A DNA stretch of 64,000 nt from Ligula intestinalis. Taxonomy: Eukaryota > Platyhelminthes > Cestoda > Diphyllobothriidea > Diphyllobothriidae. The DNA lies in the NCBI GenBank assembly GCA_036362985.1, contig JAYGXS010000009.1, positions 26,144,289-26,208,288 of the forward strand. The letters are read 5' to 3'. Shown here piece after piece: positions 9,728 to 18,828 of this stretch. Below the pieces are notes generated by a model. That model saw only the letters and a list, made by a program, of their open reading frames with translations. It searched no databases and was not told the origin of the DNA. The position numbers and the translations under genes were made by a program. The stretch's first letter is position 1, and every line of letters begins with the position of its first letter.

Positions 9728-11850
9728 TTACTGCCGCTCTGCTGCCGCGTGTTCGGCAATTCGCGTCCTGAGAAGTCTGCCAGTTTCTCCGACAAAATTG
9801 TTTTGACTGCAACTGCACCAGATCCTGTAGACGACCCCAGATGTTTCTTGCCGTGGCAGTGGGTCTTTCGGTTCCATTATCTGACGCCTTATGGTTGCCT
9901 CCGGCCTGTGTGCGACTCCAACTCCAAGTGGTGCGAGAAGGCGGCCGACTGCTTCCGATAAGTTTTTGACGTACGGGATTGAACGCCGAATCTTGGGGTC
10001 GGTGCGCTTTTGTTGGCCAACTCGTTTGCGCAAGCACCGGTTGATGAAGTTGCGCGGGTAGCCATTTTCTCTGAACACCCGTCAGAGGTATTCTGCCTCG
10101 GCAACTTTGTCTTCTTCTTCGCTGCAGTGCGTCTCAACACGCCGATAGATTTTGTTAACGCAACTGCGTTTTTGGCTGATTGGGTCGTTGCTGTTGTAAT
10201 TCAGTACTTGCATCGTGTTCGTCGCTTTCCTGAATGCTTAAGTCTTTAGACCACCACAATCTTTGCGACAGACGAGGAGATCAAGAAAAGCCAGCTGGTT
10301 GTTCTCTTCTTCCTCCATCGTAAATTGGATGTCCGGGAAGACGCTATTGAGACGTCCTTTAAACGTGAGCACCTGATCCCGTTCGATGACGACGAAGGTG
10401 TCATCCACATACCGAGCCCATAATTTCGGTCTGTGGTGTTGGCAAACCAGCGACTCCAGCCGCTGCAGGACCGCCTCGGCTATGAGTCCCGAACTCGGTG
10501 AACCCATCAGTGTCCTCTTCACCTGCTCGTAGATCATTCCGTCAAGCATGAAGAACGTCCTGAGACAGAACTTCAGGAGCTGGAAGATTTTCGCCTGTCC
10601 CAGGTGAATCTCCGTCTCATCATATTTGTTTCGTAGTAGTAGTTCAATGGTCTCGATTGCCAGATCCTACGGTATAGAAGTAAAAAGAGACGTGACATCG
10701 AAGGAAACCATGATATCAATTGGCAAGAGACGTACCCCTTTAAGTTTCTCCAAGAACTGTGTTGATGAGCGGACCGTGGTCTCCGAATCAGCGGTCAGAA
10801 ATATGAGGCGCCGAAACAGCCACTTTGCAAGTCCGTACGTTGGAGTGCCTTTTAGTGATACGATAAGTCTGAGAGGAGCGCCTTCCTTGTGCACTTTGGA
10901 GAGGCCGTAGAGACGGGCCAAGGCCGTTTGTTGTGCCCTCGCCATGCGTCGGTCAGACGGCGTTATTGCACCCGAGTTCTCTAGAGCCAACAGGGTCGAA
11001 TTGATTTCGCGTGTCCGCTTTCTGATGGGATTGGTGTCACAAGGAACATAAAACTGACGATCCTCCAGTAAGTTTTTCACCTTCTGAAGGCAGTCGGTTC
11101 TGTCTAATATGACCGTAGAACGTCCATTGTCGGCTGGCACGATGGCAATGTCCCGGTCAGCCTTGAGTGCTCTTAATGCAACGCGTTCGACCTTGGGAGC
11201 ACTTCCCGCGGTTGATGAGCCATCAGGAGGGACGATATCTGGTGTCGGATAAGGTTATTCGTCTCCTCAGTTGCTTCTGTCTGCTTTATGACTGATTCCA
11301 CAGCTGCAAGCATGTTAGCAGGTTAAACCTCAGCCGCGTTGAATGAGGCTTTGTGCTGTAGAACCTGTATTTGCTCCTTCGTCAGTTCTTTTGACGACAG
11401 GTTGTGTACCAGTACGCCTTTTCTGGATGACATTGGATTTTGCAGTCTGTGGACTTTGTTCTCCAGTGCCGCTTCATGAATTGCCTGTTTGTCGCGGGCT
11501 CGTTCAAGCATTCTCTGCTGAAGCAGTTTTGTGCTGTACTCACCTATGAGCTCACAGCATTTCATCTTTTCATGGTCAATTATTTGGCGATATTTGCGTA
11601 GCCTCGCGTGGCAATCTTGAATGAACAGACGGACCATTCTCTTGCCAGTTTGATACATTACGCGTCTCGCCGCCTCCGTGTTTAGCGCCGGCTTGTATCT
11701 CACACTCTTCGGCAACACTTTATTGTCAAGACATCTATGCAGAAACCGGATCTGCGAATAGGTTGAAGCTTCACGAAGGGTAAATTTTTCTCATCGTCGG
11801 GCCGATATTAGCGCATCGTGCCCAAATAATTTGACAATACAAGTGGACAT
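9728..11850 (-). pseudogene. PLE reverse transcriptase with GIY-YIG domain, disrupted
   Basis: Minus-strand pieces in order. The N-terminal domain has RFLHRCLDNK and VHNLSSKELTKEQIQVLQ (11323-11790), typical of the region before PLE reverse transcriptase. The RT fingers have ADNGRSTVILDRTD and GLSKVHKEGAPLRLIVS, then SFDVTSLFTSIP (10667-11140). The RT palm has MGSPSSGLIAEAVLQRLE and the catalytic ARYVDDTFVVIERDQ (10238-10549; YVDDTF at about 10394-10411). The connector with PYVKNLSEAVGRLLAPLGV is followed by GVVYRIWCSCSQNNFVGETGRLLRTRIAEH (9728-10078). Several frame changes and a stop at 10667-10669 break it, so no single protein can be made. Many frames begin at non-ATG codons because they are fragments. 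Confidence 0.88.
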
Positions 11851-11875
11851 GCATGCTTAACCTTTCTGCTACTTA

Positions 11876-11918
11876 TGTCTCTGATGACGAAGCCACGACG
11901 GATATCGAAAGGTCAAGC
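11876..11918 (+). ncRNA. Hammerhead-like ribozyme motif, inverted tail of PLE family 1
   Basis: An intact CTGATGA core (11881-11887) is followed by a weak stem II, an intact GAAA (11907-11910) and GGTC. The helix III palindrome ACGT has become AGGT, and helix I is damaged. It lies in the inverted copy of the tail, opposite to the element's coding strand. Confidence 0.6.
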
Positions 11919-12002
11919 GAATAAGCATATTTTCCCAGCGATCGAGTCTTCTTCTTATTCTCAAGTGCTTCCTGGAACACGGATGTTCGCTTGTATTGGC
12001 AT

Positions 12003-12015
12003 ATCCAGCGATTGA
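12003..12015. repeat. Target-site duplication of PLE family 1, right copy
   Basis: Exact repeat of 9572-9584 (ATCCAGCGATTGA). Confidence 0.85.
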
Positions 12016-12092
12016 TGAATGGGCATCTAAAGTCTTAAAAATCGCATACCTGGAAGCGTTTCTGAACCAAAAGATGCCGTTTTACATCAGTA

Positions 12093-12102
12093 NNNNNNNN
12101 NN
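12093..12102. other. Assembly gap (10 N)
   Basis: Ten undetermined bases, probably a scaffold join. The true distance across this point is unknown. Confidence 0.98.
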
Positions 12103-12729
12103 ATACTATCTACATATACTATCAGCTACTATGGCTGTCAGGATCTCTGTCGAGGCCCAAGACGGAATGGAACATATGAATTCCGTTAGGGGTGAGGTGA
12201 GTGTTCATCAACAAGTGTCAGGAAGGAATATTTCGGTGTGGTTTATGGAAAAAATTATACTTTGTTTTAAAAGAGTATCAGAATACCGTGAGGAAATGCG
12301 CAGTACACATATAGTCTTATTTTGCAGAGTATATTTTAGAGACGTTCCGATAGAATCTTTTTTAAAAGCCGCCAGCTTGAATTGATTGATACATCTGAAC
12401 AAAAGCTAATCGAACAACGCTAGTTACATACATTTTTTGAATCCAAAACACATTTCAAAATTTCGGTTGAGCCAAGAAATCTGCTGGATACACAGGAATA
12501 GGTAAACTGGTTAAGGTCAAAACATGCCGCGTCTTCAAATGTTGTGTTCTCCTGTCTTCGATCTTATTGACTTGATCATTGTACCGGGTCAAAGTGGGGA
12601 GAACAGAGTGTGGTAGATGCAGTTAAAGTCTATTATTCCTATAGTCTTATTCACGCGCAATTCGCCGTGCATGCGTCTACGCCGGCGTGGTACACACGGT
12701 GGATCTCATTGAAACCGAGAGTCAAACTT

Positions 12730-12790
12730 ATGGGAACATAAGCATATAGTATTGCCGGCAAAGACAAAGGAGACTGGAATGGCCAAGGCA
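12730..12790 (-). repeat. SINE-A tail fragment
   Basis: Reverse complement of the SINE-A 3' part, containing GCCGGCAAAGACAA (about 12753-12766) and GACTGGAATGGCC. The same segment occurs at 41712, 46921 and 47375. It lies head-to-head with the copy at 12866-13035. Confidence 0.55.
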
Positions 12791-12865
12791 GAACGAGGCT
12801 TGTGAGTTCCGTTAGCGATCGATGAAAGTTCATCAACTAGTGTCGATACCTCCCCCAGCTTAAGC

Positions 12866-13035
12866 GGCAAGATTACGAGCCCGTGACTCAGTGGTTAGAA
12901 CTTGAGATTTCTGATAAACAGGTCGCAAGATCGAGCCTGTGGGGGTGCACCACTTGGGTTTGGGGTGGTTGGCTGGCTGGCTGATGCCGGCTAATAAGCC
13001 AGAAATGACCATTCTATCTGCCTGGAATACTGAAA
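12866..13035 (+). repeat. tRNA-derived SINE-A, copy with hammerhead-like tail
   Basis: The head reads GTGACTCAGTGGTTAGAAC (A-box-like, about 12885) and AGATCGAGCC (B-box-like, about 12932), spaced as in a tRNA. The body ends with GGCTGG-CTGATGC-CGGCTAATAAGCC-AGAAA-TGACCATT (12975-13017), a hammerhead-like arrangement (see findings). Related copies lie at 41712-41900, 46912-46995 and 47405-47530. Confidence 0.6.
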
Positions 13036-13549
13036 ACGATCGTTCTGGCGAAGAGGAAACATGTAGTATTTGTGACTACTGATGGTAATGCCAGGGATAT
13101 TGGCAAGAAAGATGAGGAATTTGATGACAATGAGGCCAAGAACGACGACGACATAGATGATACTGACGATGTTGGCATCTGTAACGATGAAAAGACTGAA
13201 AATGATATCAATGACCTTTATAGTGGACATGCCTAGAATTTCGGTGGGGTGGGGGGATGAGAGAAATGGAGGGCCGTGTCTTTGGTCTTGTTGTTGTTAA
13301 TGATGATTTTGTTGTCTGATTTGTGACCCGTAGTGCTGATTTTTACCCTCTTCTCGTTATGCAAATTCCTGGCCAAGTGTAGGCTGTGAGCAGATAGGGT
13401 ATGATCGGGTGTAGTGGCATGCAGGCCCGGGCTGGGAACGAGGGAATTCCTACCGCTGGCCATATCCTGTTGTTAAAAGCCTGGTCACCTGTTTGTTGTG
13501 GCTCAGGGAGCATCGTGGTGGTGATGTGAATTTTTCTGTGACAGTCGTC
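13036..13549. other. No recognised gene
   Basis: Short overlapping frames only. A GATGA-rich low-complexity stretch lies at about 13085-13215. Confidence 0.45.
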
Positions 13550-13650
13550 GATGGCTGGTGGCAGGTGAGGAAAGAGAGGGAGAGACTGCGGCAGATTCAG
13601 CGCACGTCTACCATCACCAGAAACTAATTCACACACAAGTCACTGCGCCT
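13550..13650 (-). repeat. Dispersed repeat R1, partial copy
   Basis: Resembles 31690-31770 (GAAACTAATTCAC against GAAACTAATCCAC, with the preceding CTACCATCAC against CCACTATCAC) and the head of R1 at 5285-5330 in reverse complement. Confidence 0.45.
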
Positions 13651-13747
13651 GTTCCTGCCCTGCTCGGTAGCATGCGGTGAACAGAATGGAAGTCGACGGT
13701 CCAAATGTCCGAGGTTAGCTATGGTGAGAATGGACGTGGTATCAGAT

Positions 13748-14010
13748 CCAGGGTGTTCCAAAATTGTTTGCACCTTTTAAAAATGTAATTGTCAGCAATA
13801 ATTTTATGTATTTCTCAACCTTCTTGGGAAATGAATATTTTACTGTGGTCACAGTAAAAGTGGAAATGTACCCTCACAAAGCGGAAGAACCGTAAAAGAG
13901 TAATGGTTTTGGGGAGGATGGAAAATATCTTTATTAAAAAATCCATTGGTAAACGAAAGCAAAGTGCAAAGGAACTGAAGATTAAAGGTCTGAAGGGTTC
14001 TAAGTGATGT
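13748..14010 (+). mobile_element. Tc1/mariner-like remnant, copy 1
   Basis: GTGGTCACAGTAAAA (13854-13868) and TCCATTGGTAAACGAAAGCA (about 13941-13960) match the Tc1-like remnant at 36790-36920 in order and spacing. It starts near GGGTGTTCCAAAATTGTTTG (13751-13770), which looks like a Tc1-type terminal sequence. No open frame survives. Confidence 0.5.
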
Positions 14011-14262
14011 GTCTACCGGTATTTGCATTAAAATTTCAGTGGGGCCGCTTATCCCAGAAGGAAAATCATTAGACTAACGGGAAAACAAATCAACAATATG
14101 ATGACCTTCTGTAAGTTGGCCATTAGGTTGACTGGAAACGACTGAAGGCAAGGCGTCTTCGCCGATGAATGGCTGTATGAACTGTTACGTGGGCTCCAAG
14201 TCGTAACATTATTGAGAATGTTGTAACTTACAACATGAAGAGCGTAGGTACTAGCTAAAAAG

Positions 14263-14343
14263 CCCAGACACGTGTTTTGCCGGTATTCTACCACTGCTTG
14301 ACACATCTTCGAGGGGTCCAGCTCATCAGTGGGTCCTCCAGCT
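14263..14343 (-). ncRNA. Hammerhead-like ribozyme motif, tandem unit 1
   Basis: Minus strand: CCCA, intact CTGATGA (14333-14339), stem II opening GCTGG and closing CCGGC, AAAA in place of GAAA, ACACGTGT, C, then TGGG (14263-14266). CCCA/TGGG is a perfect 4-bp helix I and ACACGTGT is an 8-base palindrome for helix III. The only core defect is G12 to A. Unit 2 lies 336 bases away in the same orientation. Confidence 0.65.
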
Positions 14344-14598
14344 TTCTCTGTCTGCTGTCCGGTTGATATACCGGTTTTGTAAGTTCAGCTTTTTAATCTC
14401 CTAAGAAAGTTATTTATTTTCGCGGTATAGATCAGTATATTAAAGGTCTATAGGCGTAAACTGAAATTTAAAGTGTATATTTGGGTTGGAACCCGTCAAC
14501 CACTGCGAAATATACACTTACTGCCGACAAACAGGCTTAAGCAATATAAATTGATTTTGTGACTTACCACACTAACAGCCTAGGTACCAGCTGAAAGG

Positions 14599-14668
14599 CC
14601 CAGACACGTGTTTCACCGGTATTCTACCGCTGCTCGGCACAGCAGCGAGGAGTCTGGCTCATCAGTTG
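14599..14668 (-). ncRNA. Hammerhead-like ribozyme motif, tandem unit 2
   Basis: Minus strand: intact CTGATGA (14659-14665), a long stem II region, intact GAAA, ACACGTGT palindrome, C, then TGGG (14599-14602). Helix I is weakened on the 5' side. About 130 bases around it, including TAGGTACCAGCT upstream on the plus strand, resemble unit 1, but the spacer between units does not. Confidence 0.65.
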
Positions 14669-14669
14669 A

Positions 14670-15894
14670 ATGTTGAAGTTCCCAATTTTAGTCTTACAGT
14701 CATAGTGTGGGGAACAATGTCCTTTGGAGAGCTCTCCGACTTCCACATTTTACCAAAGGGTAAAGAATGAATTGTGAATATTATAGAGAGGAGATCCTGA
14801 AGCTAACGCTGTTAAAAAGATTGGAAAAATTTGCGTCAGCAGGTTAAATTTGAGAATACACTTTTTACAGACATGTTAAGGAGTATCTTTATGTAGGATG
14901 GAGCCACAACTGATCAAGCTCTTGAGACGCAGAAGTTACTGTCAGAGAAAATTCACGGTTCTAGAGAAAAGAGCTGCGGCTAGCAAATATTTCTGGAGTG
15001 AACCCGATTGAAAATCGATGGTGAATTCCTGGTAAAATGGTTGGCGAGAAACTGCTTGCTCTACTGCTGTTGCTGGATTGGAGAGACCCCTGTTGGACGT
15101 CTCGAGAAAGAACCCTTTGAGCGCCCTCCAGAATCTCTTTGGTTCGATGCCAAGTCGAGTGTAAGTTGTCCTAAGGGTCAAAGGAAACTCTTCTCGAAAA
15201 TGAATCATGAAGTATATATTACGTTAGAAACGGTGAGTGTGTTCGGGAGAGCCCTTATATGGTGAAGGTTTGACGGTGGTGCTTATGATAATGGTGATTG
15301 CAGTTATAGTAATGGCTATGCTAACACGATGATGATAATAACAGAGGCGGGCGTAACATTATTAATGAGATTATCGATGATTTAGAAAATTCTGCTGAAC
15401 AATGCGATGATAATGATTCTAATGAGGAGGAAGAGCAATTTAGGAACTTTGCCGATGGCGGTGAGGCATGACAGGAAGGACACTGATGTGTATCACTACG
15501 GTGGGAAGCAAAAGAATTACGATGATGAGGGCAGTAGGACTGATCAACATAACGATGATTAAGATTGTGGTGGTGGTGGTAGCAGTGGTAACGATGCTGC
15601 TAATCATTGTTACTGACTTCTTATTTGCGTTCAGCATTACAACTGGATTAAACCTGCAGTAAAACCTTCAGAGACGCAAAATCCTGCCACCTACCATCAT
15701 GCCGAAAACAGTTAGCACGCACTTCCTGACGCAGAAGCCGCACAGTAATGAGTGAATAGGTAAGGCCAAAGTTCTACTCATATAGCATGCTGGGTTATTG
15801 TATTTAGGTAGCCATACTACGCTAGAAGTTATCTGCTATATGCTGTTAAGAGTTAAGACTAAGATTTCAGATTGGTTTTCAGATTTCACCGTTG
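14670..15894. other. No recognised gene
   Basis: Several short frames without a recognisable domain. A low-complexity GATGATGATAAT-type stretch occupies about 15280-15600. Confidence 0.45.
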
Positions 15895-15975
15895 CGGCTA
15901 TCACCTAGCATTTATCCTAAAGGTTAGAGTAAGGATTGGGTTTGGAGTCAGGGTAGGGTTAGAGTTACGTTTGCC
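15895..15975 (+). repeat. Degenerate telomere-like hexamer tract
   Basis: AAGGTTAGAGTAAGGATTGGG and GGTAGGGTTAGAG-type units in the GGTTAG orientation. Short and decayed. Confidence 0.4.
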
Positions 15976-16349
15976 TGTCGAATTATGTTTTACCAAACCC
16001 AGTTTTCAATTACTTATAATCACCTTTTCGCAGGTTTGGGCGCTCCTGATAAGAATTTTTAAAACTACGTAGTCTGCTGGAGGTTCTCGTTGGATTCATA
16101 AAACAAAAGTATGGTAGAATTGCACATCTTCTTAATGACCTCCACAGACTTCGGCAGTGCTGGCGTCCTTTGGACATGCTTGTAAAACGAGTAATGAATT
16201 TCTTTCCATAACATAGGGATCCCTCCCTGTTCTATTTTCTCAGTGAACTTACAGATTTAATCCTTGCTTTCCGAAATATTATCAAGCATTGCAGTTATAG
16301 ACTAATTCTCCCACCTCAGAAGCGTTACCCCATAGACCATTACAATCAA
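15976..16349. other. No recognised gene
   Basis: Spacer with only short frames between the hexamer tract and the rearranged PLE. Confidence 0.4.
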
Positions 16350-16479
16350 CGACACTCGTCGAATGAGCCGCAACTTGAGAACTGACACCATTTCGACACA
16401 CTGCCGTGGTGTGATTGGCAATTCGCGTCTTGAGAAGTCTGCCAGTTTCTACGACATAGTTGCTTTATCCGCAACTGCA

Positions 16480-16735
16480 TCAGGTCCTGTAGACGGTTTC
16501 AGAGGTTTCGTGTCGTGACAGTGGATCTTTCAGTTTCATTATCTGACGCCGTATGGTTGCCTCCGCCCTGTTTGCCACTCCAAATCCAAGTGGTGCGAGA
16601 AAGCGACCGACAGCCTCCGAGACGTCCTTGACGTACGGGATCGCTCGCCAAATTTTGGGATAGGTACGATTTTGTTGGCTACCTCGTTTTCGCAAGCACC
16701 GATTGACGAAGCAACTCGCCGCTTGGGAAACGGAC
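16480..16735 (-). pseudogene. PLE connector/GIY-YIG fragment
   Basis: Minus-strand frame with CFVNRCLRKRGSQQ, AIPYVKDVSEAVGRFLAPLGFGVANRAEATIRRQIM and DPLSRHETSETVYRT, then TGA where relatives read TGG (RIWCSC). It corresponds to the region just before and at the start of the PLE GIY-YIG domain. Confidence 0.8.
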
Positions 16736-16963
16736 ATGCCACTGCTTTATCCTACGCCAACACTGGAGGGCCAGATGGCCGAGCAGTCATCACGCCCGAG
16801 TCCATCACACGACAGGAAAATTCAGCAGGTCAGAGCCCGCATGCCATTCAACAAGCCATACCATTAATTGTCGGTGAAGGTTTGCAGTAATGACTCTATC
16901 CTATAAATACTGCAAACTCCTGTGCATATGCTATCTGTATCTGCTACTGCTCTCTGCTTACAT

Positions 16964-16999
16964 CCCTGATACTGAATCCGCGACGCATCTCGAATGTCA
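16964..16999 (+). ncRNA. Hammerhead-like motif, degraded
   Basis: CTGATAC (core CTGATGA altered), GAATCCGCGACG (stem II), CGAATGTC, AGGC, AATAAA. It aligns base for base with the tails at 9629 and 11876 but the core, GAAA and helix III palindrome have all changed. Confidence 0.5.
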
Positions 17000-17087
17000 G
17001 GCGAATAAAGTATTGTCCCAAAGATCGAGTCTCCTTCTGCTCAATTACTTCCTGGGACTTGCATGTTCGCTTGTATCGAAAAATCAG

Positions 17088-18094
17088 CAATGTTGTTGCA
17101 TACCGGATGTTCCATGCCACCAGATCTACCTGAAATCGTCATGGCACTCTCTACAGCAGGCCATTGAAGCTGTATCGAGCTGTCATCCTGAAAACTTCAC
17201 TCAATGACTCAGTGACCTAGACAATCTACCAAAGCCAAAGGAGAAAATCCTACTGCTTATTTTTGAAATGGAAGTAGCAGAAGGGGATCATGGCCTTCCA
17301 AACCATGTATCTGACTGAAATGTTGGACATCCATGGCAGGCTGAATCGGATTTAATTATCATTGAGCCGCCACGCTATGCAGCCAATCGCGGACGTCCGG
17401 CGCATCGCCTAAATCACAGCCACGTAACTCGGGCACGCGTGAACAGTGTGGATAACAAAGATGCTAGAGGTTAACATTAAGAACCTCCTCTCGATCTCTC
17501 CCGTGGCTTTAAATTAATCCCGAAGCCTGGAAAAGTGTAGTTAAGTGGTGACAAGGATAGCGAATTGTCGTTAAAACGGAGAATCATATGCTCAAGATAA
17601 TCGAATAGAGAAGGATGGGTGTAGAGCGATCTGACAAGCACGAGGGCGTGGCTCAATGCCGCCAACGCCCACCCCCCACCCTGTCAAGGAGTCAATGCAC
17701 TCTCTGGCTGGCTCGCGGTAACGTTAGCAGCTGAAGTTTTACCCATCGTTCCCACTCAGCCCTAAGCCTCCAACCTCATTTGGGCGAATTCACCTCACCC
17801 GTGCCTTTTCGTCGTCTTCCTCCTTTCTTCCTCAGTCTACCCGCACCAGGAACAAGGGGCAGATAGGGCGGATTGCTCCGGTGCCGACATCATATCAACG
17901 TCGAGGTTTGTTCAACCATTGCGAAATAGAGGTTGGGATAGTACCAGCTGATTTGCGCTTCTGTTGTTGTCGTGACTGCTACTTCTTGTTTTGCTACCAT
18001 TGCTTCTGCCACTGCCATTACGTTGGCGGCTACTGATGCTGTGATTTCCGTTAAAGGGGTTGTCTTCGCTGCTATTGTTCTTGCTGCTATCAGA
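17088..18094. other. No recognised gene
   Basis: Only short frames. Possibly includes the far 5' flank of the LINE that begins near 18240. Confidence 0.4.
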
Positions 18095-18104
18095 GTTGTT
18101 GTTG

Positions 18105-18147
<43 letters not shown>
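18095..18147 (+). repeat. (GTT)n(GCT)n microsatellite
   Basis: An uninterrupted trinucleotide run of GTT followed by GCT or TGC units. Confidence 0.95.
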
Positions 18148-18149
<2 letters not shown>

Positions 18150-18654
18150 ATACCACTGCTGCCACTACCTCTGCAGTGTTTTCCGCCGTGCTGACGGGAG
18201 AACGGTTTGGGCAAAAGGTGTTGCCGGAGGTGAAGAGTGAGAGTGCCTCGCCTCGCCTCGCCCCCCCTTTCCCCTACCCAGGCAGTGCGGACACGAGAAG
18301 TGTGTATATGCGCACTTGCTGGGAGGGGAAAGTGAACATCAGCATCAAGAACGGGGTTGAGGGGGAGGGGGAGGGCGAGGGGAGAAAGGGCGAGGACAGA
18401 CCAGAAACCGGACGCTGTGCTGAGAGAGACTGACCGCTTGCGAGCCTATTTGATCTCCCACGCAATTTTCGCGTATCAGCGAGGGCGAGGAGGCAAGTGG
18501 CAGTCGGCTGTCATACCTGCCAACCTGTCACAGGCGACGCTGTCAGGCTCGCAGACAGAAGCGCACCAAATGGAGAAGGGGTGGATGAACATAGCCAAGA
18601 GCCCGTAAGTTGCACTCCGCCCCCAACCCAACCCACCCCGCCACACCACTCTAC

Positions 18655-18712
18655 GCTACCAACCCCACCACCACCACCAACACCGCCACCACCACCAACA
18701 CCACCACCAGGG
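18655..18712 (+). repeat. (CCA)n-rich simple sequence
   Basis: CCACCACCACCAACACCGCC-type low-complexity DNA in the LINE 5' leader. Confidence 0.85.
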
Positions 18713-18828
18713 GAACCACAGCAGACGCGTCTACGAATCGCGTTCCCATCCGCCCTCCCGGCGGCCAAGGTCTGCTACACCCATCTCCCTACGTTGGATC
18801 AACTCTCCCCTCCGCCCAATCCGTGTTT

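Larger units (their letters stand above)
9585..12002 (-). mobile_element. Penelope-like element, family 1, longest copy, with 13-bp target duplication
   Basis: Coding strand is minus. From 5' to 3' it has an N-terminal region (11850-11323), reverse transcriptase (about 11140-10240), connector (about 10140-9890), part of the GIY-YIG domain (9890-9728) and a 3' tail with a hammerhead-like motif (9720-9585). The far end (about 11850-12002) is another copy of the same tail in the opposite orientation, so the element is bounded by inverted tails. It is flanked by ATCCAGCGATTGA on both sides. The right end finishes in TATTGGCAT, matching the terminal TATTGGCA of family 2. The C-terminal half of GIY-YIG and part of the 3' untranslated region are deleted relative to the copy at 7862-8851. 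Confidence 0.9.
16350..17087. mobile_element. PLE family 1, rearranged copy with internal inversion
   Basis: 16350-16735 is PLE connector and GIY-YIG sequence read on the minus strand. From about 16735 the family 1 3' untranslated region and tail continue on the plus strand, to GCTTGTAT near 17077. Two parts that are normally colinear therefore face opposite ways and meet at about 16735. The plus-strand part lacks the tRNA segment found at 7989-8130. I could not find a flanking duplication. Confidence 0.75.

Noticed and set aside
18095..18147. Poly-alanine or poly-leucine protein from the trinucleotide run
   Set aside because: Simple-sequence translation; the frames around it have no domain.
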